Positions 17,340 through 25,908 of a stretch of 54,365 bases of DNA are shown here, piece by piece. This DNA comes from an uncultured Clostridia bacterium (GTDB taxonomy: Bacteria; Bacillota; Clostridia; Lachnospirales; CAG-274). The DNA is taken from positions 1 through 54,365 of the forward strand of contig CALWOZ010000016.1 in NCBI GenBank assembly GCA_944383305.1, read 5' to 3'. Both the position numbers and the translations under genes were made by a program. Position 1 is the stretch's first letter, and each line of letters opens with the position of its first letter. The notes beneath the pieces are model-generated. The model worked only from the letters and a program-made list of their open reading frames with translations, had not been told where the DNA came from and made no database searches.

Positions 17340-18218
17340 CTAAAAAATTTCTTCTGTATCAACTATTACGGGTTCATATTCGAATGTATTAGTATATGCA
17401 TTTATATAAAAAGGTGTTTCTTCACCTTTTATATAAAATCTATAATATGGAGTAAAAGAAAACGATATATTTTCTTCTGTATCTTTTAAATAATATCCTA
17501 AATCTACTTGTCTTATATATATTTCTTTATCTGGTATAAGATTCTTTATTTCTTTAACAAATGTATAAGTAGCTTCATCTGAAGAACATATATTTATTTT
17601 TTCGCTTATTGTATCTGGTTTTTGATAATTATTAAAATATATATCTACTTCTCCATTATTATATATTTTAATATTTAAAATATTATTAAATATTTTATAA
17701 TTATCTACTTTTTGTATATAAGATACAAGAAAATAATCTTTCTGTTCTATAATTCTATCCAAATACATTTTACCATATACTTCTTGTATAAGACTTTTAT
17801 ATTCTTCTGCGATTTTCTTACAGTTTTCTTTGTTATATTCAAAGTTATCTTTTTTTTCTAAGTCTTGAAAATATATAAATAAATTATTTATTTTAAGAGT
17901 TTTTTCTCCTTGTTTAAATATAGTATCCTCAAATTTTTCTGTTCTAATAAGATTTTCATTATTATTAAAAAATATTTTTTGGAGTACTAAATCATCATTT
18001 TTTGTTTTTTTCATACTAATTTTAGGCATAGGATAGTATTTTTTAGGTAAGTCTGCATATATTTTTACATTTTCTTGTTCTAAATAAGATACAATTGTAT
18101 TTTCTCGTTCTTTAGTAATTTTGTATTTTTCTTCTAACAAAAAACTTAAGATAAATAATACTAAATTTAATATTATTAAAAATATAATAGTATAGTTTTT
18201 AGCCAATTTTGTATCCAT
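17340..18218 (-). CDS. yycI: YycI-like regulator of WalRK
   Basis: This 292-residue protein has a short N-terminal tail, one transmembrane helix (about 10-30) and an extracellular beta-rich domain, ending EYEPVIVDTEEIF. That is the plan of YycI, which with YycH binds WalK. The ATG at 18218 is chosen because GGAGGATAAGT precedes it; a longer frame adds 20 residues with no such site. It begins 2 bp after the yycH stop, so the two are translated together. Sequence conservation of this family is low, so the name rests mainly on position and topology. Confidence 0.75.
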   Translation of the reverse strand: MDTKLAKNYTIIFLIILNLVLFILSFLLEEKYKITKERENTIVSYLEQENVKIYADLPKKYYPMPKISMKKTKNDDLVLQKIFFNNNENLIRTEKFEDTIFKQGEKTLKINNLFIYFQDLEKKDNFEYNKENCKKIAEEYKSLIQEVYGKMYLDRIIEQKDYFLVSYIQKVDNYKIFNNILNIKIYNNGEVDIYFNNYQKPDTISEKINICSSDEATYTFVKEIKNLIPDKEIYIRQVDLGYYLKDTEENISFSFTPYYRFYIKGEETPFYINAYTNTFEYEPVIVDTEEIF

Positions 18219-18220
18219 AC

Positions 18221-19579
18221 TTATCCTCCATATGTTACACTTTCTAAATAATCTTGCCCATCTACGTTTATAAGCCATTTAATGTCTGTTAATTCGTCTA
18301 CACTATTAAATTTGTAAACTAATTTCATTTTATCTATATTACTATTACCTATATCTACATTTAATAAGAAATTATCAATAGCTTCTATAAAAGATTTTTC
18401 TACTGTAATATATTCATCTTCTTTTTCAAAATCATAAATAATTCTTTTATATTTAGATACCATATTGCCTTCTACTGTTATTTCTATCATACTTTTCATA
18501 CCAGTTTCTTCTTTTTTTTCTTCAGATAAAGTTATAGGAAAGTTATTTATTTTATAGTCAAAATAAAATGTAGTTCCATTTTCATCTATTTCATAATTTT
18601 TTAAATAATATTCATTTTTTATGTTAGTATCTTTACTTAAAAATTGTAAAGCAATATTATAAGGGCTATCTTGTTTATCAATACCTATTCCACTTTTATA
18701 TTTAACATATTCTAAGACACCACTTGGATAATATTTTACAATTACATTTTCATCACTATATGTGTAAGTGTTGTTTATAAATGAGCTAGACTTAGTAACT
18801 GGATTTTCAAAAAATATGTCTACATATTTTTCACTTTCAGACAATAAAATTCCACCATCTTGTTCTAAAGGATTAATAGCCGATATTTTATTAACATTAA
18901 AAGTTTCTGTTCTAGCTTTAGGTAAAAATTGATTTCTAGTAAATAATGATATACCACTTTCTTCACTAGATATATAATAAAATTCTTTATTTTCTAAGTT
19001 AGAAAATTCATTTATAGTATTAAATATATTATTACTTAAATTTTCCTTTGATATTTTAATTTCGTATGCCTGCTTTGTTTTTGATGATAAAAATATAGTT
19101 TTTATACTATATTTATCATCTATTAAAGGTACTATAATAATTTTATCAAATTGGTCTATTTTAGAAAGATGATTTGATTTAATATTAAATACTTTAGACA
19201 TATCTTCACCTTTCATACTAAAATCATAAGTATAAATAATAGCTCTGTTGTTTAATACTTCTTTTATATCAAAATTTTCTATATATGAAAAATCTCCGTC
19301 TTTAATACATAAATATATTGCTTCATCAAATATTTTTTTATAATCCGAATTTGATATATTATTATATTTCATAATAAACTGATTATTCCCAGAGTTTATT
19401 AATATACTTTCTGTAATATATTTTGTATTTTCTTGTATATTAGCATTACCTGACTTACTTTTTATTAAGTAAAAAAGGCTATAGGTTGAAAAATTTTCAA
19501 ACCATAGCCCAGTAGTCTGATAAATAGCTAAAAATATCAAAAAAGTTATAATAAAATTTTTCCATTTACTTAAATACAT
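18221..19579 (-). CDS. yycH: YycH-like regulator of WalRK
   Basis: The 452-residue protein has an N-terminal transmembrane helix (about 10-25) and a large extracytoplasmic domain with motifs such as YYPSGVLEYVKY and SPYNIALQFLS seen in YycH. YycH and YycI form a heterodimer at the membrane that modulates WalK. Two neighbours (walR, walK upstream; yycI downstream) support the call strongly. It is followed 2 bp later by yycI. The length is like B. subtilis YycH. Confidence 0.8.
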   Translation of the reverse strand: MYLSKWKNFIITFLIFLAIYQTTGLWFENFSTYSLFYLIKSKSGNANIQENTKYITESILINSGNNQFIMKYNNISNSDYKKIFDEAIYLCIKDGDFSYIENFDIKEVLNNRAIIYTYDFSMKGEDMSKVFNIKSNHLSKIDQFDKIIIVPLIDDKYSIKTIFLSSKTKQAYEIKISKENLSNNIFNTINEFSNLENKEFYYISSEESGISLFTRNQFLPKARTETFNVNKISAINPLEQDGGILLSESEKYVDIFFENPVTKSSSFINNTYTYSDENVIVKYYPSGVLEYVKYKSGIGIDKQDSPYNIALQFLSKDTNIKNEYYLKNYEIDENGTTFYFDYKINNFPITLSEEKKEETGMKSMIEITVEGNMVSKYKRIIYDFEKEDEYITVEKSFIEAIDNFLLNVDIGNSNIDKMKLVYKFNSVDELTDIKWLINVDGQDYLESVTYGG

Positions 19580-19602
19580 ATTATCACCTTTAAGTTATTA
19601 AG

Positions 19603-20058
19603 CTATTTTCTTATTCTAGGTAAGACAATAGCTTGTTCTAGTTCGCTTTTTATTTCACTTTTTTTACGTTTAATAGATGTTGTGTTACTATAAGACTTGT
19701 TATCTTTATTAACATTTATATCTATAATATTTTCACCTATAACAAGATTTATAGTTTGATTAAAATATTCTGATGCTCCAACAACTATTTTATATTTATT
19801 AATTTGTTTTAATTCTTCTTCTTTTTCAAGTAACTTTTCATAAACAGTGATAGTAATCGTCGAACCTTCTTCTGCTTTACCAGTTATAGTTATGGTTTTA
19901 TCAAAAGTAGACTTTGTTTCTTTAGAGAAATCTAAACCACTTGTTATAGAAAATCCACTATCAGCCTCACTATTAGAAGCAGAGGCTGCAAAAACTAAAA
20001 AACTATTAAAAACAGTAAAAATAAATATTGTAGCAAGTGTTAATGTTAACTTTTTCAT
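19603..20058 (-). CDS. secreted protein of unknown function in the wal operon
   Basis: The 151-residue protein has a clear signal peptide (hydrophobic to about residue 24, cleavage after FAASA). A beta-sandwich-like domain follows with TKSTFDKTITITGKAEEG and INVNKDNKSYSNTTS, reminiscent of bacterial Ig-like domains. It sits between walK and yycH, a place empty in B. subtilis. GGGAGGACTGTT precedes its ATG. A WalR-box match lies 57 bp upstream of its start, so it may be controlled by WalR. The function is not known. Confidence 0.65.
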   Translation of the reverse strand: MKKLTLTLATIFIFTVFNSFLVFAASASNSEADSGFSITSGLDFSKETKSTFDKTITITGKAEEGSTITITVYEKLLEKEEELKQINKYKIVVGASEYFNQTINLVIGENIIDINVNKDNKSYSNTTSIKRKKSEIKSELEQAIVLPRIRK

Positions 20059-20114
20059 AACAGTCCTCCCTTCCCTAATTTATATAACTACATAATAAAA
20101 TTATACAATACTAA

Positions 20115-20131
20115 TGTTACAAATATGTTAC
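20115..20131 (+). promoter_or_regulatory. WalR-box match before the secreted protein gene
   Basis: TGTTACAAATATGTTAC fits the WalR consensus TGTWAH-N5-TGTWAH with exact spacing. It lies in the gap between walK and the 19603 gene, on the strand opposite to transcription. This suggests feedback by WalR on the accessory genes yycH and yycI. Confidence 0.6.
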
Positions 20132-20210
20132 AATAGCTTTACTTTTAATTTACAGTATATTGTAATTATACATAATATAGGCATTTTAAAGACTTGTTAT
20201 TAAAAACTAA

Positions 20211-22028
20211 TTAAAAGTTTTGGTTTTCATAATTAAATTTTAATGTATTTTCTATTTTATTATATTTTTTAAATATAACTTGCATAGTTGTGCCTTCTCC
20301 TACTTTACTATATGCTTTTATATCTCCATTATGTTCAGACATTATTTCCTTAGCAATAGAAAGACCTAATCCATTTCCACCCATAGCTCTACTTCTAGCC
20401 TTATCCACACGATAAAATCTTTCAAATATCCTTCCTATATCCTCTTTGGGTATGCCTATACCATTATCTTTTATATTTACAATAAAATTTTCTTGTGTTT
20501 CTTCCATAAAAATGTGAATACTTGTATTTTCATAACTATATTTTATTGCATTGGATATAATATTATTTAAAACTTGATTTATCCTATCTATATCTGCCAT
20601 TATCATCATATTTTTATTAATAGGCTCATCTAATATGATTTGTTGGTTTTTCTTATTTGCTATAATAATATTTTGTTTTACACAACCTATAACTATATCA
20701 TATAAATTTGACATTTTAAAATTAAAATTAATTTTTCCTCCGTCAAGTCGAGAAAGTTCTAAAAGGTCATCTGTTAAAAATTTCATTCTATCTGCTGCTT
20801 CATTTATAGTATTTAAAAAGTCTATGGCTAACTCTTTTTCTTCCAAAGCGCCTTCTAAAAGTGTTTCTGTATAGCTTTTTATAGTGGTTATAGGTGTTCT
20901 TATTTCGTGAGAAACATTAGCTACAAATTCTTTTCTCATATCGTCTAATTTTTTTTGTTTTGTTATGTCTTTTAAAACTATCATTATACCTTCTATAAAA
21001 TTATTTTTATCTGTATAAGGGATAAGTACAACTTGTATATATTTTCCATTTTCATCTATTAATATTTCAGTATTTTTATTAAGTCTTATTTGATTTTTGG
21101 GTAAGTTTATTTCATTTAAAAAATAATCTAAATTTATTTTATATTGTTCTTCTTCGTCTATACCCATAAGTTCATAAAATTCTTTATTGGCGTGTATAAG
21201 ACTTCCTAACTCATCAAAAGCTACTACACCATCTGTCATATTGTGTAAAACTATCTCTAATTTATTATTTTCATTTTCCATTTCAGACACAGTTTTTCTA
21301 AGCTCTCTTGCCATATGGTTAAAGCTTCGTGTAAGCTGACCTATTTCATCTTCACCTTTTACTATAATATGCTGTTCTAAATGACCTTTAGCCAAAAGAT
21401 TAGCTTTTTTAGTAAGAAGAGATATAGGAGACGTTATTGTGTTAGAAAACATACTTCCTAAAGTTATAGCCAAAACTAATGCTATAATAACTGATATACC
21501 AATAGTATTTGTTGTTTGTTTTAAAGTGTCTTTTATGTTACTAGAGTCCATTTGGACATATATTACATACTCTACGTTATTGTTATTATCAACAATAGGA
21601 TATCCATAGCTTAACCACTCTTTAACAACAGAATTTTCATCTAAACCTTTTTTAGACTTTTCAAAATTCTCTTTACCAGCTAATGCAGATATAACAATAG
21701 AATTTTTATATTGATAAGGACCATCTGTTTCTGAAAAGTTAGTCCCTGCTATTGTTTTTCCATCTTTATCTATTATAGCTCCTTGTATATTTTGAGTAAA
21801 AACTCTTTTCATAAAAAGATCTGTAAATCCACTTTGAAAGTCATTTGGGTCTTCATATTGGTCTATAATTTGTTCTTTTATAGCTTTAGAAAAACTTTTA
21901 AGTTCTTCTTCTATTTTAGAGGTTTCTTGTTTTTGTATACTAAAGATAATAAATGTACCACTTATTATCATAACAATAAAAACCAATATAAAATATATAA
22001 AAATTAATTTAAAACGTACACTCTTCAT
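20211..22028 (-). CDS. walK: sensor histidine kinase WalK (YycG)
   Basis: This 605-residue membrane kinase controls cell-wall metabolism. Two transmembrane helices (about 9-29 and 174-195) flank an extracellular sensor domain. HAMP (about 196-250), PAS (about 255-360), the dimerisation domain with NVSHEIRTPITT (His374) and an ATPase domain with NIISNAIKYS and GNGLGLSI follow. It is encoded 14 bp behind walR. YycHI are encoded downstream, matching the usual wal cluster. An ATG with an upstream GAAAAA region starts it; the ribosome binding site is weak. Confidence 0.96.
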   Translation of the reverse strand: MKSVRFKLIFIYFILVFIVMIISGTFIIFSIQKQETSKIEEELKSFSKAIKEQIIDQYEDPNDFQSGFTDLFMKRVFTQNIQGAIIDKDGKTIAGTNFSETDGPYQYKNSIVISALAGKENFEKSKKGLDENSVVKEWLSYGYPIVDNNNNVEYVIYVQMDSSNIKDTLKQTTNTIGISVIIALVLAITLGSMFSNTITSPISLLTKKANLLAKGHLEQHIIVKGEDEIGQLTRSFNHMARELRKTVSEMENENNKLEIVLHNMTDGVVAFDELGSLIHANKEFYELMGIDEEEQYKINLDYFLNEINLPKNQIRLNKNTEILIDENGKYIQVVLIPYTDKNNFIEGIMIVLKDITKQKKLDDMRKEFVANVSHEIRTPITTIKSYTETLLEGALEEKELAIDFLNTINEAADRMKFLTDDLLELSRLDGGKINFNFKMSNLYDIVIGCVKQNIIIANKKNQQIILDEPINKNMMIMADIDRINQVLNNIISNAIKYSYENTSIHIFMEETQENFIVNIKDNGIGIPKEDIGRIFERFYRVDKARSRAMGGNGLGLSIAKEIMSEHNGDIKAYSKVGEGTTMQVIFKKYNKIENTLKFNYENQNF

Positions 22029-22042
22029 TTTTCTTGTCCTAT

Positions 22043-22747
22043 CTATGACATAAAATAATAGCCAATTCCTCTTTTAGTTAGTATGAATTTAGGCTTACTA
22101 GCGTCATCTTCTATCTTTTCTCTAAGTCTTCTTATAGTAACATCAACTGCTCTAACATCTCCAAAGTATTCATATCCCCAAACTTGTGACAATAAAGCTT
22201 CTCTTGTAAAGATTTGATTTTTTTTAAGGGCTAAAAATTTTAAAAGTTCAAACTCTCTTATAGTAAGATTTATAGGTTCGTTTCTTTTAAATACCTCATA
22301 TCTATCAAAATTAATTGTTAAATCACCATATACAAATGTATTATTACTATCTATATTAGGCTGTTCTTCATTTTGTTTTACGCTAGGTTTTCTTCTAAGA
22401 TTAGCTTTAACTCGAGCCATAAGTTCACGATTGCTAAAAGGTTTTGTCACATAGTCATCGGCGCCTATCTCAAGCCCTAAAACTTTATCCACCTCGTCGG
22501 CACGAGCAGTAAGCATAATAATAGGAACATCACTTTTATCTCTTATTCTTTTACAAACACCATAACCATCTATTTTAGGCATCATTATGTCTAAAAGTAT
22601 TAAATCTGGTTTTTCTGTATCAAAAATTGTTATAGCCATTTCTCCATCTTCAGCTGTTACTACTTCATAACCTTCTTTTTTTAGATTAAATGCAATAATA
22701 TTCATTATACTTTGTTCATCATCAACCACTAAAATTTTATTAGACAA
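22043..22747 (-). CDS. walR: response regulator WalR (YycF)
   Basis: This 234-residue OmpR-type regulator has an Asp53 phosphorylation site in LILLDIMMPKIDGYG, and K in DDYVTKPFS. The C-terminal winged helix includes LTIREFELLKFLA and VDVTIRRLREKIED. It is essential in many Firmicutes and controls wall hydrolases. It heads the wal operon, with a promoter just upstream and GGAGGGGA before its ATG. Confidence 0.97.
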   Translation of the reverse strand: MSNKILVVDDEQSIMNIIAFNLKKEGYEVVTAEDGEMAITIFDTEKPDLILLDIMMPKIDGYGVCKRIRDKSDVPIIMLTARADEVDKVLGLEIGADDYVTKPFSNRELMARVKANLRRKPSVKQNEEQPNIDSNNTFVYGDLTINFDRYEVFKRNEPINLTIREFELLKFLALKKNQIFTREALLSQVWGYEYFGDVRAVDVTIRRLREKIEDDASKPKFILTKRGIGYYFMS

Positions 22748-22832
22748 TAAAATCCCCTCCTAAGTGTTTATAGTATTTTATATATTTAAACGTTCTTTTA
22801 TCCATTTTGTTCCACTATTATTTTATATTTTT

Positions 22833-22861
22833 ATTATAATACATTATATTAGAATATTCAA
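22833..22861 (-). promoter_or_regulatory. promoter of the wal operon
   Basis: On the minus strand TTGAAT (22856-22861) and TATAAT (22833-22838) are 17 bp apart, about 85 bp before walR. It lies directly next to the terminator-nested repeat element. Confidence 0.6.
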
Positions 22862-22874
22862 TAATTATATTAAT

Positions 22875-22894
22875 AGGTGTGCCAAAGCACACCT
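22875..22894. terminator. short hairpin, second half of a split terminator
   Basis: AGGTGTGC and GCACACCT (22875-22882, 22887-22894) form an 8-bp stem with a 4-base loop. The AAAGCACACCT arm is repeated at 23133-23143 at the other side of the inserted element, next to the stop codon of the lipoprotein gene. This is the terminator of that gene, displaced by the element. Confidence 0.6.
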
Positions 22895-23132
22895 TAGTTT
22901 ATAGACAAAATAGATGGTATTCTTTATATTAGTTTTACATTTTTAATAAAACACATTTAAAAATTTTAATCACAAGACGTGACTTTTACTCGGATTGTGT
23001 AAAAAGCTAGATTTTTAGGGGCTTTAATCCTTGTACGAGAAAATCTGCTTTTTTACTTTGCTTCAATCTCAAAAAGATAAATTTTCATCTTTTCAAAAGG
23101 CTGTAGACTTTGCCTACAGCCTAAGATATGAT
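22895..23132 (-). repeat. hairpin-rich mobile-like element, copy 1
   Basis: Read on the minus strand this ~238-bp segment matches copy 2 at 28421-28647 closely: GGCTGTAGGC stem, AAAAGATGAAAATTTATC stem, AAGCCCCTAAAAATCTAGC, TTTTTACACAATCCGAG, TCTTGTGATTAAAATTTTT and an end TCTATTTTGTCTATAAACTA. Direct 11-bp repeats AAAGCACACCT (22884-22894 and 23133-23143) flank it. No open reading frame is inside, so it would be non-autonomous. It has the same orientation as the upstream lipoprotein gene, as copy 2 has relative to the amidase gene. Confidence 0.8.
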
Positions 23133-23141
23133 AAAGCACAC

Positions 23142-24380
23142 CTATTGATATAACACAACTTTTTTATTTTTCTCATCTATGCTTACTTTCATATTAGTAT
23201 TTTTTAAAATATTTTCTAAGTTATAATATTTTTTATTATCTATGTCAATATAATCTTGTAAGTATGTTTCATCTAATGATATTTTGTTTAATTTAAAATA
23301 ATTCTCATCTACAAAAAATTTATTATCTATTTTATAAACAACACTATTTAACTTATATTCTTGCTTAACTTCTCTATTATTATCTGCAAAAATAACTGAA
23401 TCTAAAAAAATACCATTATTAAGTGCTTGTGTATAAGCTTCTAATATTTTTTTGTTGTCTGTAATTAAATAATTTTGTTTATTAACTTTACTTGTTTTAA
23501 ATGTATCATAGTTTATATAATTAATCATTTTTAATCTTTTATATTTATAAGGTATATTATTAAAATATCTATTAATTTCATTTACTTTATCACTTATATT
23601 ATAATTATAAGAAGTACTTCCAAAATGTGATATAGCTAAATTTATAAATATAGGTTTTTTATTTGAATAATTTTTATATATATAATCAAATTCTTTAAAC
23701 ATTATATTAAGTTTGTTATCTTCTCCTATATTTTCATATATATCTATACCAATCCAATCTACATAACTATCTCCGGGATAAAAATCTTTTGCATTATAAA
23801 CTAAATCTTTATCTACACTCCAAACAATAGCTACATTAGGGGCATAAAGTTCAAAGTATGCTTTAGCCTCTTGTAAAAACTCTATATATTCCTCATTTTT
23901 ATCTATAAAATAGTTATTAACTGGATATATACTAATAAACATAGGTATTTGTAAATGTCCAAAATCTTTAGCCATATTTTTCATAAGCTGTTTGTTAAAT
24001 AAGTCTTTTTCATTTTCTGGAGGTAGTATAGTTATAAAAGGAGTTTTTAAATTAGAATAACAATTTAAAATCCAGGATAAAGGATAACTTTCTCCAAGTT
24101 TTAAGCTATACATATATATACTAGGACTAGATTTAGTAAAGTCTTCAAATTCTTCTATAAAATCTCCTTCTGTTTGTTCTATAAAAATTCCAAAATAACA
24201 ATCTTCTTCTGGTTCATATTTTTTTAAATTATAGTCATCTTTTTTATAAAGATTATAAACCTCCATTTGTTTATAGTTATTTTGAACATTTACTGCAACT
24301 ATATTTTCATCTGATACATTTTTATTACACCCTACTAAAAAAATGCTTAATATAATGATACATATTTTTTTCACAAACAC
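23142..24380 (-). CDS. GH26-like lipoprotein, probably catalytically inactive
   Basis: This 412-residue protein has a lipobox (LVGC, Cys18). Residues about 60-260 resemble a GH26 (beta-mannanase) barrel: YPGDSYVDWIGIDIY at 201-215 is the family hallmark. The usual acid/base segment (R-x-x-H-E-M-N) reads FISIYPVNN at 148-156, without Glu. The nucleophile segment (KPIxIxE) reads KPIFINLAI at 242-250, without Glu. The C-terminus (about 325-412) resembles a copper-amine-oxidase-like stalk domain. It may therefore bind glycan rather than cut it. The stop codon lies within an 11-bp direct repeat next to the inserted element. recU is just upstream (8 bp). Confidence 0.65.
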   Translation of the reverse strand: MFVKKICIIILSIFLVGCNKNVSDENIVAVNVQNNYKQMEVYNLYKKDDYNLKKYEPEEDCYFGIFIEQTEGDFIEEFEDFTKSSPSIYMYSLKLGESYPLSWILNCYSNLKTPFITILPPENEKDLFNKQLMKNMAKDFGHLQIPMFISIYPVNNYFIDKNEEYIEFLQEAKAYFELYAPNVAIVWSVDKDLVYNAKDFYPGDSYVDWIGIDIYENIGEDNKLNIMFKEFDYIYKNYSNKKPIFINLAISHFGSTSYNYNISDKVNEINRYFNNIPYKYKRLKMINYINYDTFKTSKVNKQNYLITDNKKILEAYTQALNNGIFLDSVIFADNNREVKQEYKLNSVVYKIDNKFFVDENYFKLNKISLDETYLQDYIDIDNKKYYNLENILKNTNMKVSIDEKNKKVVLYQ

Positions 24381-24388
24381 ACCCTCTT

Positions 24389-24922
24389 TTAACCATTTTC
24401 TTTTAAGTATGTGTTTAACGCTTCTAGATAATGTACATAAAATTTACCTGTTGATTTTATAAGATACTTTTTAGAAAATGCACTATATGGTATAGATTTT
24501 CTTCCTCCATTTTTTGCATCTTGCCAATATTTTAATATATCTTTAAATGGTAAATAATAATATTCATCATACATTTTAAAATATACTAGCATAAAGGCTA
24601 TACCTTCTTGTTTTTCAAAATCTTCCATAAAATCTAACTGGTGCTGATGGATATTTTGTAAAGGCAAAAACCCCTTGCTTGTTTCTTTTGCATCAAAACA
24701 TACAGGGATACCTTGTACTACTCCCATATAATCTACTATACTTTTTTCATTAAAATATGCTAATGTTATTGTTCTGTTTTCATTGTCTATTTTAACTGGC
24801 TTTATAGGAGTTGGTATCTTTTGGATTATTGCCAAATTTTTTTCTCTATATACCTGATTAGTAAGATTTATAAATTCTTCAAGGGTGCTTCCCCTAAGTC
24901 CACGACTATTAAAATATGCCAT
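24389..24922 (-). CDS. recU: Holliday junction resolvase RecU
   Basis: The 177-residue RecU cuts four-way junctions in recombination. It shows MAYFNSRGLRGSTLEEFI at the start, the metal site in VVQGIPVCFDAKETSKG, then FPLQNIHQHQ-like FLPLQNIHQHQLDFM. A longer frame with MTKGDI is ignored because AAAAGGTGATATA precedes the ATG at 24922. That site overlaps the queG stop, so the two are coupled. The usual ponA neighbour is absent here. Confidence 0.92.
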   Translation of the reverse strand: MAYFNSRGLRGSTLEEFINLTNQVYREKNLAIIQKIPTPIKPVKIDNENRTITLAYFNEKSIVDYMGVVQGIPVCFDAKETSKGFLPLQNIHQHQLDFMEDFEKQEGIAFMLVYFKMYDEYYYLPFKDILKYWQDAKNGGRKSIPYSAFSKKYLIKSTGKFYVHYLEALNTYLKENG

Positions 24923-24926
24923 TATA

Positions 24927-25907
24927 TCACCTTTTGTCATTTAATTTTTCTATTGCCCATAAGACATAGTGTTTTATATCTTCTCTTGTATCATTTTTCA
25001 TTTTTTCTAATATATTTAAAGCCTCTTTGCTATATTTGCCGTTGGCTAAAGCAATTATTGCATTTCTTTGCAATATTTTTTTGCCTCGCCAGCCACAAGC
25101 TGTTTTTTTATATGTCATTTCAAATTCTTTGTTAGACATAGTTAAAATCTTTTCTATATTAGGATAAAACATATCTAAATTGGATACTTTTTCTATATAG
25201 GTATTTTTATTATAAGGGCATACCTTTTGACAAATATCACAGCCATATATTTGTCTGTTTATAAGTTTTCTTTCTTCTTCACTATCTAACTGTTTTTTTT
25301 GAGTAAGATATGATATACACATTTTATAATTAAAACCATTTTCTAATATAGAACCACTAGGACAAGCTTTTATACACTTGTTACAGTCTTTACATAAATC
25401 TTTAATATGTGTATTTTTTGTAGGTTTAAGCTCTACATTTGTTATTATATAGCCTATAAAAAATATAGACCCAAGTTTTTTATTAATAATATTCCCACTT
25501 TTACCTATTTGACCTATTCCACACCTTTTAGCCACTTCTCTATCTACTAAAGGTCCAGTATCTACAAATATATCACCTTGTATATTAAGGCTATTTTTAA
25601 TATATTCAAGTTTTTCTTTTATAAGTATATGATAGTCAAGTCCCATAGCACCAATAGATATTTTCCCTCTTATTTTATTATCTATATTACCTACAAATAT
25701 TTTGTTATAGCTAAGTCCTAAAGCTATGATACTTTTTGCATCTTCTCTAATAAGTTTAGGATTTATTCTTTTTTCAATATCTTTTTCTACAAATGGTGTG
25801 TCTATTTTTTCTAATATATGTTTTATATTAGAAAATGGACTAGCATCTCCTATGCCTATAACTGTATTTTCCTCTTCAAAAGAATATATTTTTTGTTCTA
25901 ATCTCAT
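24927..25907 (-). CDS. queG: epoxyqueuosine reductase QueG
   Basis: This 326-residue iron-sulfur enzyme performs the last step of queuosine tRNA modification with a cobalamin cofactor. It has two 4Fe-4S motifs, CKDCNKCIKACPS (about 174-186) and CDICQKVCPYN (about 224-234), and an HEAT-like tail. Its start follows the GH18 stop by one base. The preQ0 pathway genes are not nearby. Confidence 0.94.
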   Translation of the reverse strand: MRLEQKIYSFEEENTVIGIGDASPFSNIKHILEKIDTPFVEKDIEKRINPKLIREDAKSIIALGLSYNKIFVGNIDNKIRGKISIGAMGLDYHILIKEKLEYIKNSLNIQGDIFVDTGPLVDREVAKRCGIGQIGKSGNIINKKLGSIFFIGYIITNVELKPTKNTHIKDLCKDCNKCIKACPSGSILENGFNYKMCISYLTQKKQLDSEEERKLINRQIYGCDICQKVCPYNKNTYIEKVSNLDMFYPNIEKILTMSNKEFEMTYKKTACGWRGKKILQRNAIIALANGKYSKEALNILEKMKNDTREDIKHYVLWAIEKLNDKR

Positions 25908-25908
25908 A

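Noticed and set aside
22875..23150. Terminal inverted repeats (AATAGGTGTGC at the left, GCACACCTATT at the right) as transposon ends
   Set aside because: The apparent inverted repeat comes from the palindromic terminator; comparison with copy 2 places the element ends inside, so direct repeats are the better description.
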